Made by a program: the position numbers and the translations under genes. A stretch of DNA of 64,000 nt, taken from NCBI RefSeq assembly GCF_030463565.1, contig NC_134643.1, positions 128,570,309 to 128,634,308 of the forward strand. The letters run 5' to 3'. Shown in pieces: positions 14,003-26,742 of the stretch (its first letter is position 1; each line of letters begins with the position of its first letter). Origin of the DNA: Pelecanus crispus (Eukaryota; Chordata; Aves; Pelecaniformes; Pelecanidae). The notes beneath the pieces were generated by a model. That model searched no databases and was not told the origin of the DNA. It was given only the letters and a program-made list of their open reading frames with translations.

Positions 14003-14103
14003 TGGTTTAGTGGTGGACTTGGTAATGTTAGGTTAACGGTTGGACTGGATGATCTTAAAGGTCTTTTCCAACCTAAAAAATTCTATGATTCTATGATTCT
14101 ATT
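14003..14103 (+). mobile_element. CR1 LINE, short 3'-end fragment
   Basis: About 100 bp of CR1 3' UTR: GGTTGGACTGGATGATC-type sequence, AAAGGTCTTTTCCAACC, and the terminal repeat ATTCTATGATTCTATG. It closely matches the 3' end of the younger CR1 at 25840-25929, so it is a severely 5'-truncated insertion of the same broad subfamily. Confidence 0.88.
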
Positions 14104-17100
14104 TTTTGCCATTTTCTTCTTCCCTTTTCTCTCATTACCCACATTAGGTCTGTTAGAAGGAATTTTTTTTTCCATTCATGTTTCATGAATGCAAAAACAT
14201 GTGCAAAATGTGCAAATTAAGGGTATAATAGACAGACAAATGGCAGCTGCCAAAGCCAGGAGAAGAAAAGTTTCTAAAAGCTAATGGTTTCACAGATCCT
14301 TACAGTTGCATTTTGTTTGTTTGCTTGTTGTTGTCTGGTACATAGTAGATTCTGGTAAGAATCTCCAAAACTGATGTTTTTATGATTTGAAGCACTCTAT
14401 GTTATTTATGTCAGAATCAATAGAACAGTTTATATAAAAAAGATGTGTTGCAGCAGTCAATTCAAACAGAGCAATTTGTATGCAAGTGGAACTGATCAAT
14501 CCAATAAAAATGATTGCCAAGTCTCCTGAGCCTTATAGAAATACTTTCAATAAAGACATTTTTAATAAAAAAAGAAATGAAATATATAGCAACATAGGAT
14601 TCAAATGGAAAGCAAACCTTTTCTGAACAAGTGAGGAAAATAATTTACACTTTGATTGAAGCCTGGTTTTATTCAATTATTGATGCAGCATGGATATTTT
14701 AGTAAGGAGTATTATTTATTTTTAAATTCTGAATTGTTCACTCGGATCCCATTTCTCCATACAGTTATTTCAGGTGAAGTGCCTGACTCCAGGATGACTT
14801 CTGTTCCCAGACATAAGGAAATAAGGCACATCTTTAAGCTTGTATTGTGGTATCTCCACAGTAAGATATAGAAATATCTGGTCAGAGAAGGGAGATGAGG
14901 GAAAAGTGTTTCCTTTCACTCAGCACTCCTTTAACTCATTGGTGCTCAGAGTCAGGCTTAGGCCATACTCAGCCTAACACAGATGTGACTGTAAGAAATA
15001 TTACTTCTTATGTGTCAGAAAGAGTCTGAAATACCAGTCTAAGACAACGACGCTTTCTCCAAAAAAAAACCCCAAATTTTCTGGCGTAGAGAGTACAGTG
15101 TATCTGTATGCTGTTAAGAGAGTCACCCTTCACTGGAAAGCAAAGCACAGAGTTTGCTGGTGTTCAGCTGAGTCAGCATCAGTAGCAAAGAAATGGTGCT
15201 TCCAAGGAAGGAAGGAGAGGATGTCTCTTTATATTTGGGTAATATAAGTCTTCCTTCCGACTGTGGCAGGGACAAATTTATAATAGGACTCCCCCATTCA
15301 AGTTTTTTTAACCATGGTTGTTGTTCCAGCTTCAGAGATTGGGTTATAACATGATTGGGTACATGGTGATACAGTAAGTGTGATCTGCAACGTGTCATTG
15401 CCTTTGCATGAAGTGAATGGGCACTTGCCGTAGTGTCTGTGTCTGTAACTGATCAAAGGCAAAAACGTTGCTGTTTGCTATGTGCGTGACATCTGTTATC
15501 TCACAGTAACATGAGCTAGTTTTGTGATGACATGCTTACACATCATCTCTGGGTAGATGGGGAACACTTGCCCGAGGGTTCTTATGTCACAAGATGAAAT
15601 AGTCACTTTTATGCTAAGTTTTTTCCTTATGCTACAGACAGATTCAAATAGGCATTTGCTGGTTTGCCATTTAGAAGGAAAACTAACTTGTTAATACTCA
15701 CTTATAAAGTCCTCATTCAGGTTTCTTAGACACAGATATTGGGTTTGTAAGTCATTTCCAGGCTCAATGTCTATGGGATTCATTTTTGAAATTACAGTTT
15801 CAGTGAATAGACTCACCTTTTGCCATCTTACCTTAAATTTATAAGCCTCCATGTGAACCCAGATAAAACAACCTCCTGCTCATTAACCAAAGAGATGTGC
15901 CCACCCAAACTTTGCTGCCTGTTGGTGAGAAAGGCAGTAGTCAGGTTCCAGAACTGGTTGCTGTAGAATCCATTTCTCCCGTCTGCTGCAATTTCTTCAG
16001 CCTCTGGGGAATCATGACTATTAGGTGTGCAATAATTACATCAGCAGGAACAAAATCATAGAACTCCACCATAGCCTCCCCACCACAGTCACAAGCCCAG
16101 ATGATGGAGGCAAAACAAGAAGTGTTGCCACTAGTCACCATCAGGCAGACTTAGGCTTGCATATTTGTGGGGTACATGAAATGAATGACCTTTGGCGAGA
16201 TACATACTTAGTCATTAATACACAAAACCCAGTCATCCAGCCTACTGCTTCTCCTACGTTACCAAACTCTTTTCATATTCCAGAAAATAAGTATTCCTGT
16301 GAATTCACCCCTCCCAGGCTGCTCTCTTTTCCTAGATTATATCCCTTTCAACTTGGGATCAAAACTCTGGATAGCAGCATGAGAAAAGAATCATTAGAGA
16401 CATATTTAATTAACCTTTAACATTTAGACTCACAGGTACAAGAGAAGTCATTCCTGACGTCAAGGTTGCCAGTGACATATGGCAGCATAACGTAGGTCTG
16501 TGTGTAACAGAAATAAATGAATGTCTAAAATGAGTAACAAGCTCACAGTGAGAAATAGGTAAGGTAGTTTGGAAGATGAGAGCAACCAGTTATCTTTTGA
16601 CATTGCAGTATCATTTTTGTGAGCTATTTCTTTATTGATGAGAGCCAGAACAAGTTCAAAAGCCTGACAGTGACCATCACCAAAGAGGAATATGCCTTTA
16701 TTAAATGTATTCATTTCCTCCTCTGATGCTTAGTGATATGCTCCATCAGATTCAAGTCCACTAGGGGGTCAAGGAGGCTGAATCAGACGTCAGCTTCACA
16801 AAACCAGTCTGGAGAAACACCCACTGATTTTAACTTCCAAAAACCAGAGCTGTTATCACAAACCCTCAAACTTTCACTCACATGTGCACTAACTCATGTC
16901 AAAGTATTGCCAGTACACACTTGCTTGATTTCTCATTCTGACCATCCTCAAATTCCCCAGAGTAGTCCTGATAATTACTGTTAGTCACACATCTTTCCAT
17001 GGAATTTGTCCATCAGAAAATTGTGCCTTTAAAAAACTCAAACCTCTACTTTGTGGCATTTTAAAGCAGGGAGAAAAACCCTAAAAGTTTCATTTCAACA

Positions 17101-19465
17101 ATGTTAATTTCTTCACTTTGACCTGCAGGTATATTGCAGATTACTGTTCTCACGCTAGCAATAAATTTAAACATCAAAATAAAATGCTGCAATTTTATTG
17201 AAACTGATACCCAGTATTTCTGACATAACCTAAAAAGGTATTGTGCCAATGATTTAAAATTGTAGTTTTACTGTGCTTTGGAACAAGAAGAATCATTGGC
17301 AAGGTACCATGATGTTCCCTAAGGCAATCATGCACGTTAACCACAAACACAGATAAAAATTTCTCAAGAGCAATCTCTGTGTGTTTTCCTGACCACAGAA
17401 CACATGGAGGTAAAATATCATGCATTAGCCCTTTTAATAAACAGTTTCAAATTATTGAAAATACTGAAATAGGAATTTCAGATTCAAAATCCCGCATTTT
17501 GGGGAACTGCAGATGGAGATCTGGGACCCAGCAGCTACTTTATGTTCCACAGGCAGTGCTGACATTACGATGCAGTCATTTGATGTGACAGGGATCATAT
17601 GCATTCCTAAAAGCAGCTCCTCGGGCTTACAGTCCTTGAGCAGACATAAAAATAAGATGTCTCTTGAGACATTTCAAAGATAAGGCTGGAGAGAGAAGGG
17701 CCATGTGGTTTACAACATTCTTGGATAAATCCAAAGTAACCTTCTCCTCCCATGACACCCCAAGACCATTCGTAAAGTATTCAGTTCTCTTCATGACAAT
17801 GGACAGAAGTGCTGTGCTAGGGGAGCAAAATAGCAAGAAAGTATTTGGAGCTTTGCCACTTTTCCAGAAAAATGATGTTTTTATGAAAATGCACTCTCAA
17901 GAGCATCTTTGTCATAAAACTTGACTTCAGCGTTGGTTTTTTTTAACATGCAGTCCCAACACCTCCACCCCTACCCCACCAGCTTCTGCCCCCCAGGAGG
18001 ATGGCTGCTCGGGGGGCTGCCCTGCAACATCCTCTCTCTGTCAGAAGGATCAGAGCCAATTTATTGAAGATTTACACAGCCCTGTCAGTTTGTGCCTTTA
18101 GGGCATCCGGAGTTTAGTCACACAATCATATGAAGGAGGCCTATTAGGCTTAATTTCTGCCAAGTTTGCTGCAATTAGTAGAGATGCTCCCAGTTTTTAA
18201 CATCTGTGCAAAGCACGTCCTGGTATGGCATTTTCTGTCCTTTTTCCCTCCCTTTCCCACCTCCTCTCTGGGATGCCCTCCTCCTCCTCTCTGCCCTCCC
18301 GCAGCACCGAGACCCATAGCAGGTGTTAGCAAGAGCCAGCGGTGCCGGGCTGCCCCGCGAGAGCCGGGGCCACTGGGGTGGCCATGCCATCTGGACGCCC
18401 CGGGCATTGCCTTCCCGGTGCAGCTCCTTGCAGGAGCAGGGTGCGGCAGGCAGGGCTGAAGCTTTTGATCTGAGATCAGAGGTGGGGAAGGAGTTTTCAC
18501 TTCAGTTCCCTTGCCAGCTGGGGTGGCTAATCTCTACCTGTACCCGCAGCAATAAAAATCGGCATTTGCATAACACTGGTGGTTCACCTTGGAAGCACTC
18601 TGCCAGTGTGAGCGAAGCCCGTCCTGGCCTTAGGTCAGGGGACACCCCCATCCCTGGAAGGAGAGCTCCTCACTGCCAGGGTGCAATGAGAAAGGCCGCC
18701 TGCCCTTTTTGGGATGATGGCTCACCTCCTGGTGAGGGGCTGGGTGGGTTTGTGCTGAGGATAACACAGTGGTGGAGGTCGGTACCCACCTGCCTGGGTC
18801 CTTACCACAAGCAAAGACTGCTGTAGCCACAGAGGACTAAAAAAGTTGATTTAAAGTTGTCCCAAAGCAAATCTTTACCATTTCCCCCCTCCTGTGTTGC
18901 ATGTAAAAGAAAAAGCCTTTAAGTGTTTTTTCTTCTGCTTTAAAAAAAAAAAAAAACATATCCAAATATTAAGTTCTGGCTTCCTTATTTCTGCTGTAGG
19001 GTTCCTTGGAGGGCCAGGAAACGTGGGGAGCTGCAGCATTGCAAGCATCAAGCAGCAGAACCCTGAGCAACGGGAATATATTTCATGTAAAATGCTGCTT
19101 GTGTTAACATCTCTTCAGCACAAATGCCTGCAAGAACACTCAAGGGACAAACTCTCTTTGTGGAAATTTCAATATCGCTGCCTCTTTCTTTGCAGGCAAG
19201 AAAGGATTCCCTTCTAAAATGGGAAGGAAAAGTGTGTGACATTCTGGATATTTCTAAAGGAGAAAAATAAACAGCATTTCGAATGAAATATTTAAAATAT
19301 TTACATTGTTTGGAACATGGTATGTATGATAAATTAGTAAATGCATAGAGAATTATCCATCCATATAGAGAACTCTGTCTGTATGTTGTATATAGGTGTG
19401 TCTATATAGACAGAGGGAGATATGCAGCGATATAGAAAATAAATGCATTCCACAAGTGTTAGGGG
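14104..19465. other. Non-coding flank, no gene seen
   Basis: Mostly AT-rich. A small GC-rich patch at about 18245-18440 has roughly ten CpGs in its densest 130 bp and opens frames on both strands, but encodes nothing recognisable. An A15 run lies at 18942. Confidence 0.7.
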
Positions 19466-19600
19466 GTAGTGTGACACATCGTAGGACACTGGACCAGAAA
19501 TCACAAAACCTGGGATTAAAGCCTGGCCCCGCCACCAAGGTTTGGCACCACCTTGGAGAAAGTACTTCACTTCTCTATGTCTGTCTTTCTCCTCTCTTTG
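19466..19600 (+). mobile_element. MIR-like ancient SINE
   Basis: The order of elements is that of amniote MIR/CORE-SINEs: GACACTGGACCAGAAATCA, ACCTGGGATTAAAGCCTGGC, CCGCCACC, CCTTGGAGAAAGTACTTCAC and TTCTCTATGTCTG, matching the A/B-box-derived head and the CTTGGGCAAGTCACTT core. It is heavily diverged. Confidence 0.6.
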
Positions 19601-21307
19601 TCTGCTTAAACTGTATCTCTAAGGACTTTCAGTTACCATGTGTTGGTACAGAGCTTTTCACCGTGGGGACCTCTAGGTGCTGCCACCATCATCCTCAGTG
19701 GTTCAATCCAGTTCTCTTTTTGAGGACTGTCTGTAAATCTGGGAATGTAAACGAGAGAAGTACATTCCCTGTAAATCTAACAGCTTCCAGATTGCAAGTC
19801 TAACAGTTTCAGTTCCCTCTAGTTTACAAAAGACTGTGCTTTGAAATGTCAAATTTTGGATATATTTAAGCAAAAAACTTATGCCTAGGTAAGATTTAGA
19901 AACGAGCAGCAAGTGTTTGAACCTTATGGATCACAGGTCTTCCCATTCTGCACCTTTGAACTGAGTAAGTAAAAACTTTTTTAACAAGATCAAAATGAAG
20001 AGGTTCCCATGTCAAAACAGAACTGTAAAGATGAGTGGGTTTTGCAGCAGAGAAATACACAGTTCTGGCCAGCAGGCTGATTTAATTGAGGCTGGTTTAA
20101 AGAACTGAGCTTTTCATCATGACAGAAGTCTTTTCACTTGTATATCTTGGGAAAATGATTCAGTAAGATTCAACATCAACTATTAGCTAGTTAGTATACT
20201 TAGTTATCACTATAGGGAGAGGGACGAGGAGTGTAACTGTACAGCAAGCTCTTGCCAAGAGAGCAGCAGGAACCTGCCAGGGTCCCCCATCCTCTCCACT
20301 TGCTCTGGGCAGGCAGATGAGCTCCAGCCTAGCTTTTGGGTGGAAGTGAGAATCTCTACCAGCCTTGACAGGGTGTGAATGGAGACAGTGCTCTCCCAAT
20401 TCTTCTATAGCCATCCTCACAAGAGTGAGCATCAGAGAAGTAGTCCTCCACCAACTGGGCAGACCTGTTACCTAAGCAGAAGCAAGGAAGCAGTACAGGG
20501 AGGAGGGAGGAGATTGGTATGCATATATGAAAATTTAATCCCCAGTAATGATGTGCACATCGAAGGAATTTGCAAGCATGCCTTATAGGTGGGGATATAG
20601 CAGATGGTGGGGGATTTTTTATGAATTCTTTCTGAATGCAACAAAAGCAAAGATAATGGAGCATTTATGCAACTGCATGCTGCCTGGTTATTTTCCTTTT
20701 CTTAAAGGCTTAAATATTTGAAATCTAGTGGTCTGGCTATGGATTTTGTATTATAACTACTTTATAAATTGCTTCAGCTATTTAAATTTTATGCTGTCAA
20801 AGACATTGAAGATAGACAGAAATGTGTGTGGTTTTGTGTGTATATGTGTTTTTGATAGGAGAATCAAATGCTTATTATGATTCAGCCATGAAGCTTGTTA
20901 GAGCATCCTAGAGTACAAAAATGTACTGTCTACAGATATGCAGTTCAGATCTAAAAACAAACAATTCTTTCTGTGTATTGATTGCTTGTCTGAAAATTTT
21001 CTGTGAGGAATACATCTTCTCCATAAAACAAAGGAAAAAACCCTAACAATATGTAACTTCAGAATAGTGATATTGCATCCCTGAGTGGAGAACAGCATAG
21101 ATCAGGTTTTCCAAGATACACGTACAGAAGCAAATCATTGTTTCTACTGGACAGCTCTGCTCTGCTCAAAATGTCATTTGCATTTGCTTTTTGGTTTGGT
21201 AGAAACACCTTCATTTCTCCTGGAACATCTCCTAAAGGTTTTTCATTCAGAGTAACTATAACCTTACCAAATGACAAAAGCACAAAAGGAGACGGCATAT
21301 GTCTATG

Positions 21308-21337
21308 TCTATGCACATATATATATGCATATGTATG
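21308..21337. repeat. TA/TG alternating run
   Basis: A short alternating tract built around CATATATATATGCATATG. It could extrude as a cruciform because it is largely self-complementary. Confidence 0.6.
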
Positions 21338-23253
21338 TTTTGAAATAGCTAAACTCAACGCCTTAATGTGACAGGAGGTTAGAGGTTAAGAAAACATACA
21401 TCAAAGGGAAGAATACTACCTAATTTACTAATACAAAATATATTCATTCTCTAAGGCTATATATGGTCCTTTATAAAGAAAGAGAGTGTACACACCCAGT
21501 AACTTACCCTACGTTATGGTAGCTCCTACTATAAAGGAAAAAAACAATCACCTAGAACTCCACCCAAATCTCAGGCTAATTCAGAATGGTCTACATCCGC
21601 TTCTTAGGTTGAGTACATTTTAAACATTGAAAGTAGTTATTTCCTCTTTGCAGAGCTCAAGCTGGCTCCCTCATCCACCGGAGTCCTGCCTCCATGGGCT
21701 GAACAACTCTTTCAGCCTTCACTGCCCTGGGCACATCTATTGCCCTCCCAAACTCCACTGCTGCCCTGGAGAAGCTCCCACACCTCTCAGCCAGGCGCTG
21801 CTGAGAGCAGCTGATCAGATGGCAGCCCTCGCCAGCTCAGCGTGCAGTGCATGAAATGGATTTAAACACCCAAGGAGGTGTCCATATTCCCATGTGAGCC
21901 AAAGAGCCCTGTGGCAGGGTGTGTAGCAGCAGGGGTGACAGGTCCAGCGCATGCTGGACACCTGAGCAGCTTCCCTTCCAGCTCAGGAGGGTACTGAGTC
22001 CTAGACCAGGACCTCCTCTCCTTCGCCAAAGTCAAGGGGAGCCTATTGGCAGCTGAGGAAAGAAGGCAGGAGCCCAATACCAGCATGGGAGACAGAGAGC
22101 AGACTGGTTCTTTGGAAGGTGGTGACAAGCTTTGGTGAAGTATTCAAACTTTTTACCAGAAACAGAAACTCCCCCATTCGTTGTGGGAGTGCTCCTTCCA
22201 GGCTCGTTCCCTTGCCACCGGGCAAACACGCACATGCTCATCTTCTCTCCTGTTGGAGCTCTTCTCAAAGGCAGCTGCAAGGGTGAGACTTTTGCAGCAA
22301 CTTTGAGCATGCCAGCGTATTGTGGTTAGTCTGTAGTGCACAGAAGGTTGGGCAGTAGGGGTTGGTCACTTGGCCACTAAAGCAAGATAAGGCATTTTCA
22401 CCGTCATCATCCAAATCATATATTGGGCTCTGTTTGTTCAGATGATCTCTCTGCTACTCCTTCTCTTGATTAGCCACACAGTAGAGCTTGAACTAAAACA
22501 AAACAAGACAGCATGAGAGAGAGAAGAAAATCCTTCTCTTGCTTTTAATCTGCCATTTCAATAACACTTGCTTCTCCACCATCAGCAGCACCATGCTCGG
22601 CAGAGACAGAGATCACCTGGTCTGCTTGGAACTGCCTAATTGCCTAATTGCACTATAGCCTGGGGCAGGGAGAAGAAGCTCCCATGGTCCTCTGACAGGG
22701 AAGGGACTGACCAGTGCCAGAAGCCAGCGCCAGCCTTGAGACATGGGTGATCTGACCTAATAAGGAAGTTAAGCAGCACCTGGAGGAAAGAACCTACCTA
22801 CAAAGAGTGTTGTATAAAGAAATTACAAACTTACTTTCAGATTAGTGTTTGTAGCCTGTGACAGTGTTTGTAACAAGCACATCTCAGATGGAAAGGCTCC
22901 AGGAGACATGATAAGCACTTCTGTGATAAATGCTCTGTCTGAAGGGCAGAAGAGACCAATCTGCCATCAGAAAGAGCTCTGCTAGAGAAAAAAATGTGAG
23001 AAGAAGTGGTGAAATAGCTGGGAATAACTCAGTTGGGGGGTGGAAGGGTTGATAGAACCAGGGTTCTCTTCTACTTTTGTATCTGAATGCAAAAGTTTGC
23101 AAGCAGTTTTTGATCTGTTGGGCTCTCCACTCTTAATGCTGTTACCAGTCAAGCTCAGCTTGTGGGAGCTGGCCAGAAAAAGGCCAGGAATGTCCCAGCT
23201 GTGGCAGCTGATTTCCCAAACTGAAGCTGATGTAAGAACTGGGCATCCCCTGG

Positions 23254-23299
23254 ACAGACCTTCTGACATCAAGGAGTGCGGAAGACCTTCTGACATCAA
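23254..23299 (+). repeat. Local direct duplication, 17 bp, 27 bp apart
   Basis: AGACCTTCTGACATCAA occurs at 23256-23272 and 23283-23299, suggesting a small local tandem duplication or slippage event. Confidence 0.8.
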
Positions 23300-23649
23300 A
23301 TATTTAACAGTGGTCTGTCCCAGGGAAGTTTCCCTTCCAATATTTCTTATGTCCACAACAAGGAAATTTTTTAAAATCCCCCTTGTAACTCTTAAGCTCT
23401 CTCCCATTCTTTTAGTTTGGGCAAATGGATAGTTAGGCAAGAGATGCAGGGCACAGCGCAGTACCTGCCAACAACACTACAAGCACAGTCAGAGGACCGG
23501 TCTCCCACAGCTGAAAAGCTGGTTTTGAGCCAACTCTTTCAGCATTAGTCTCTTTGTACCACACAGGGCAAAAAAAAGACAGTGATAAAGTCCTTGCTCA
23601 GTGACAAAACAGCTGTTGTTTTCAGCGTTTTCAGCTCTATCCCTGAGTT

Positions 23650-23775
23650 CCCCCTGCAACTTTTCCACTGACCCTCTAACATGACCTTGGGGAAACTAGT
23701 TCGCTGCTCTGCCCTGTTCCACTACCTATGCTCTGTGTTTGGACTGCAAGCTCCACGAGGTAGTGACGTGCTGAA
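23650..23775 (+). mobile_element. MIR-like ancient SINE
   Basis: TCCACTGACCCTCTAACATG, ACCTTGGGGAAACTAGTTC and GGACTGCAAGCTCC appear in the order of the MIR core and tail (CCACTGACT...GACCTTGGGCAAGTCA...GACTGTAAGCTC). It lies about 190 bp before the older CR1. Confidence 0.45.
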
Positions 23776-23965
23776 TGTATGTGCCTGTTATCACCCTTAT
23801 GTGCTGGGGAGATGTTAGAGACACCCCAAAAGACTGGCTTGGTGGACATGACTTAGTCTAATTTCTGTCCTCAGTCAACACAGTTAAAAACACTGGTATT
23901 TTAGGCTTTTATAAGCCTAAAAATGGCTGAAGTTGAGTATCTACAAATCTGAGCAACTATCTGCC

Positions 23966-24466
23966 TGTGCAAGAAGGATGACCTAGAGGACTACAGGTCA
24001 GTCAGCCTCACCTCCATCCTTGGGAAGGCAATGGAGCAGCTAAATCTGTACACCATTTCCAGGCACATGAAGGACGACGTCATCAGGAGTAGTCAGCATG
24101 TCTTCACCAAGCGGAAGGCATGGCTGACCAACTTGAGAAGCTTCTATGATGAAATGACTGGCTTGGTAGGTGAGGGGAGAGCACTGGACATTGTCTGCCT
24201 AGACTTCAGTAAGGCATTTGACACTGTCCCACATAAGACCCTCATAGACAAGCTGATAAAGTATGGGCTGGATGAGCAGACAGTGAGGTGGATTGAAATC
24301 TAGCTGAACAGCCTGTCCCGGAGGGTGGTGATCAGTGACACAAAGTCTAGGTGGAAGCCAATAACTAGTGGTATACCCCAGGGGTCAGTACTAGGTCCAG
24401 TCCCTTTCAGCATCTTCATTAATGATCCGGATGATGGGGCAGAGTGTACCCTCACAAAAACTGGGA
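23966..24466 (+). mobile_element. Older CR1 LINE, 5' part of a split copy
   Basis: This is a decayed reverse-transcriptase segment of a CR1 retrotransposon. In frame it reads from a DYRSVSLTSILGKAMEQ block through HVFTKRKAWLTNL and [15 protein letters not shown] (RT motif A) to WIEI, where a TAG (24301-24303) interrupts it. It then continues as SGIPQGSVLGPVPFSIFIND (motif B region). The FADD motif C region is lost in a small deletion (ECTLTKTGT). The copy breaks at AAAACTGGGA and resumes at 25930. Confidence 0.88.
24457..24466 (+). repeat. Left copy of a 10-bp duplication flanking the younger CR1
   Basis: AAAACTGGGA lies at the point where the older CR1 is interrupted. The same 10 bases recur at 25930-25939, where it resumes. 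This is consistent with a target-site duplication, although CR1 insertions usually show none. Confidence 0.55.
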
Positions 24467-25929
24467 CACCCTGACACAAAACAGGGGAGGTCCCTGATGA
24501 CTGGAGGCTTGCCAATGTGATGCCCATCTACAAGAAGGGCTGGAAGGAGGACCTGGGGAACTACAGGCCTGTCAGCCTGACCTCGGTGCCGGGAAAGATT
24601 ATGGAGTGGTTCATATTGAGTGAACTCAACAGGCAAGTGCAGATCAACCAGGGGATCAGGCCCAGCCAGCATGGGTTCATGAAAGGCAGGTCCTGCTTGA
24701 CCAACCTGATCTCCTTTTATGACCTGGTGACCCGCCTGGTGGATGAAGGAAAGGCCATGGATGTCATTTACCTGGACTTCAGCAAAGCCTTTGACACAGT
24801 CTCTCATAGCATTCTCCTTGGGAAGCTGGCAGCTCATGGGTTGGATGGGTGTACTCTTCACTGGGTAAAAAACTGGTTGGGTGGCCGAGCCCAGAGAGTA
24901 GTGGTGAATGGAGTTAAGTCCAGTTGGCGGCCGGTCATGAGCAGTGTTCCTCAGGGCTCCCCAGCCTTGTTTAATATCTTTATCAACGATCTGGATGAGG
25001 GGATTGAGTGCACCCTCAGTAAGTTTGCATGTGACACCAAGTTGGGTAGGAGTATCGATCTGCTTGAGGGTAGGATGGCCCTGCAGAGGGACCTGGACAG
25101 GCTGGACTGATGGGCTGAGGCCAACTTTATGAGGTTTAACAAGGCCAAGTGCCGAGTCCTGCACTTCAGTCACAACAACCCCATGCAATGCTACAGGCTT
25201 GGGGAAGAGTGGCTGGAAAGCTGCCTGGCTGAAAAGGACCTGGGGGTGCTGGCTGACAGCCAGCTGAACATGAGCCAGCAGTGTGCCCAGGTGGCCAAGA
25301 AGGCCAACAGCATCCTGGCTTGTATCAGGAATAGTGTGGCCAGCAGGAGCAGGGAGGTGATTGTCCCCCTATACTCAGTGCTGGTGAGGCCGCACCTGGA
25401 ATACTGTGTCCCGTTTTGGGCCCCTCAATACAAGAAAGACATTGAGGTGCTGGAGCGTGTTCAGAGAAGAGCAACGAAGCTGGTGAAGGGTCTGGAGCAC
25501 AGGCCTTATGAGGAGCGGCTGAGGGAACTGGGGTTGTTTAGTCTGGAGAAGAGGAGGCTGAGGGGTGACCTTGTCGCTCTCTACAATTACCTGAAAGGAG
25601 GTTGTAGTGAGGTGGGTGTTGGGCTCTTCTCCCAAGTAGTTAGCGATAGGACGAGAGGGAATGGACTCAAGCTGCGTCAGGGGAGGTTTAGATTGGATAT
25701 TAGGAAAAATTTCTTCATGGAAAGGGTAGTCAAACATTGCTGCCCAGAGAGGTGGTAGAGTCACCATCTCTGGAAGCATTCAAAAAACAGGTAGACGTGG
25801 CACTTTGGGACATGGTTTATTCTAGTCTACCCTTAACTGTTTTAGTGTTGACTTGGTAATGTTAGGTTAATGGTTGGACTGGATGATCTTAAAGGTCTTT
25901 TCCAGCCTAAACAATTCTATGATTTTATG
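24467..25929 (+). mobile_element. Younger CR1 LINE inserted into the older copy
   Basis: This 5'-truncated CR1 (about 1.46 kb, against about 4.5 kb for a full element) carries the 3' half of the reverse transcriptase, the C-terminal region and the 3' UTR. Two open stretches in one frame, 24517-25110 and 25129-25758, are separated by a single TGA at 25108-25110. Motif [13 protein letters not shown] is intact. Motif B has lost three residues (PQGSPALFN instead of PQGSVLGPVLFN). Motif C reads FACD in place of FADD. The C-terminal block with [18 protein letters not shown] and [16 protein letters not shown] is well kept. The 3' UTR ends in TTCTATGATTTTATGA, the degenerate 8-bp CR1 terminus. It is dead but much better preserved than its host copy. 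Confidence 0.9.
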
Positions 25930-25939
25930 AAAACTGGGA
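25930..25939 (+). repeat. Right copy of the 10-bp duplication flanking the younger CR1
   Basis: AAAACTGGGA directly follows the younger CR1's TTTTATG terminus and matches 24457-24466. Confidence 0.55.
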
Positions 25940-26742
25940 GGCGTGGCTGACAAGCCAGAGTGTTGTGCTGCCATCCAGAGGGACCTTGACAGGCTGGAGC
26001 AATGGGCTGACAGGAACCTCATGAAGTTTGACAAGGAGAAGTGCAAAGTCCTGCACCTGGGGGAGGAACAACCCCATGCACCAGTACATGCTGGGGGCTG
26101 ACCAGCTTGAAAGCAGCTTTGCAGAAAAGGCCCAAGGGTCTTAGTGGACACTAAGTTGAACATGAACCAGCAAAGTGCGCTTGCAACAAAAGCAGCTAAT
26201 GGTATCCTGGGCTGCATTAGACAAAGTATTGCCAGCAGGTGGAGGGAGGTGATCATTTCCCTCTCCTCAGCACTGAACATATTGGAGAGAGTTTAGCAAA
26301 GGGCCACAACAAAGATGTTTAAGGAACTGGAGCATTTCTTCTGTGAGGAAAGGCTGAGAGTGATGGGACTGTTTAGCCTGGAGATGTGAAGGCTCGGGGG
26401 GAATCTCGTCAACTTATATAAATACCCAAAGGGAGGGTGCAAAGAAAACAGAGTCAGGCTCTTCTCAGTGATCCCCAGTGACAGGACCCGAGGCAATGGG
26501 CACAAACTGAAACACAGGAGGTTCTGCCCGAACATCAGGAAGCACTTTTTTACTGTGAGGGTGACAGCACTGGCACAGGTTGCCCAGGGAAGTTGTAGAG
26601 TTTCCATCCTTGGAGATACTCAAAAGTCATCTGGACATGGTCCTAGGCAACTGGCTTTAGGTGGCCCTCCTTGAGCAGGAGGAGTTGGACAAGATGACCT
26701 CCAGAGATCCCTTCCAACCTCAACCATTCTGTGATTCTGTGG
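25930..26742 (+). mobile_element. Older CR1 LINE, 3' part of the split copy
   Basis: This continues the element broken at 24466, resuming at AAAACTGGGAGGCGTGGCTG, the CR1 segment that follows motif C. It runs through a heavily mutated C-terminal region (CNMFKELEHF-like, FCEERLRVMGLFSLEM) and the 3' UTR (CAAGATGACCTCCAGAGATC) to CATTCTGTGATTCTGTGG. Frameshifts and stops are frequent. Confidence 0.87.

Larger units (their letters stand above)
19601..23649. other. Non-coding flank, no gene seen
   Basis: Intergenic sequence with a TA/TG run at 21308 and the 17-bp duplication at 23254. No exon or repeat family could be assigned. Confidence 0.7.

Noticed and set aside
24391..25188. 265-codon minus-strand frame
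   Set aside because: It is the antisense shadow of the younger CR1 reverse transcriptase.
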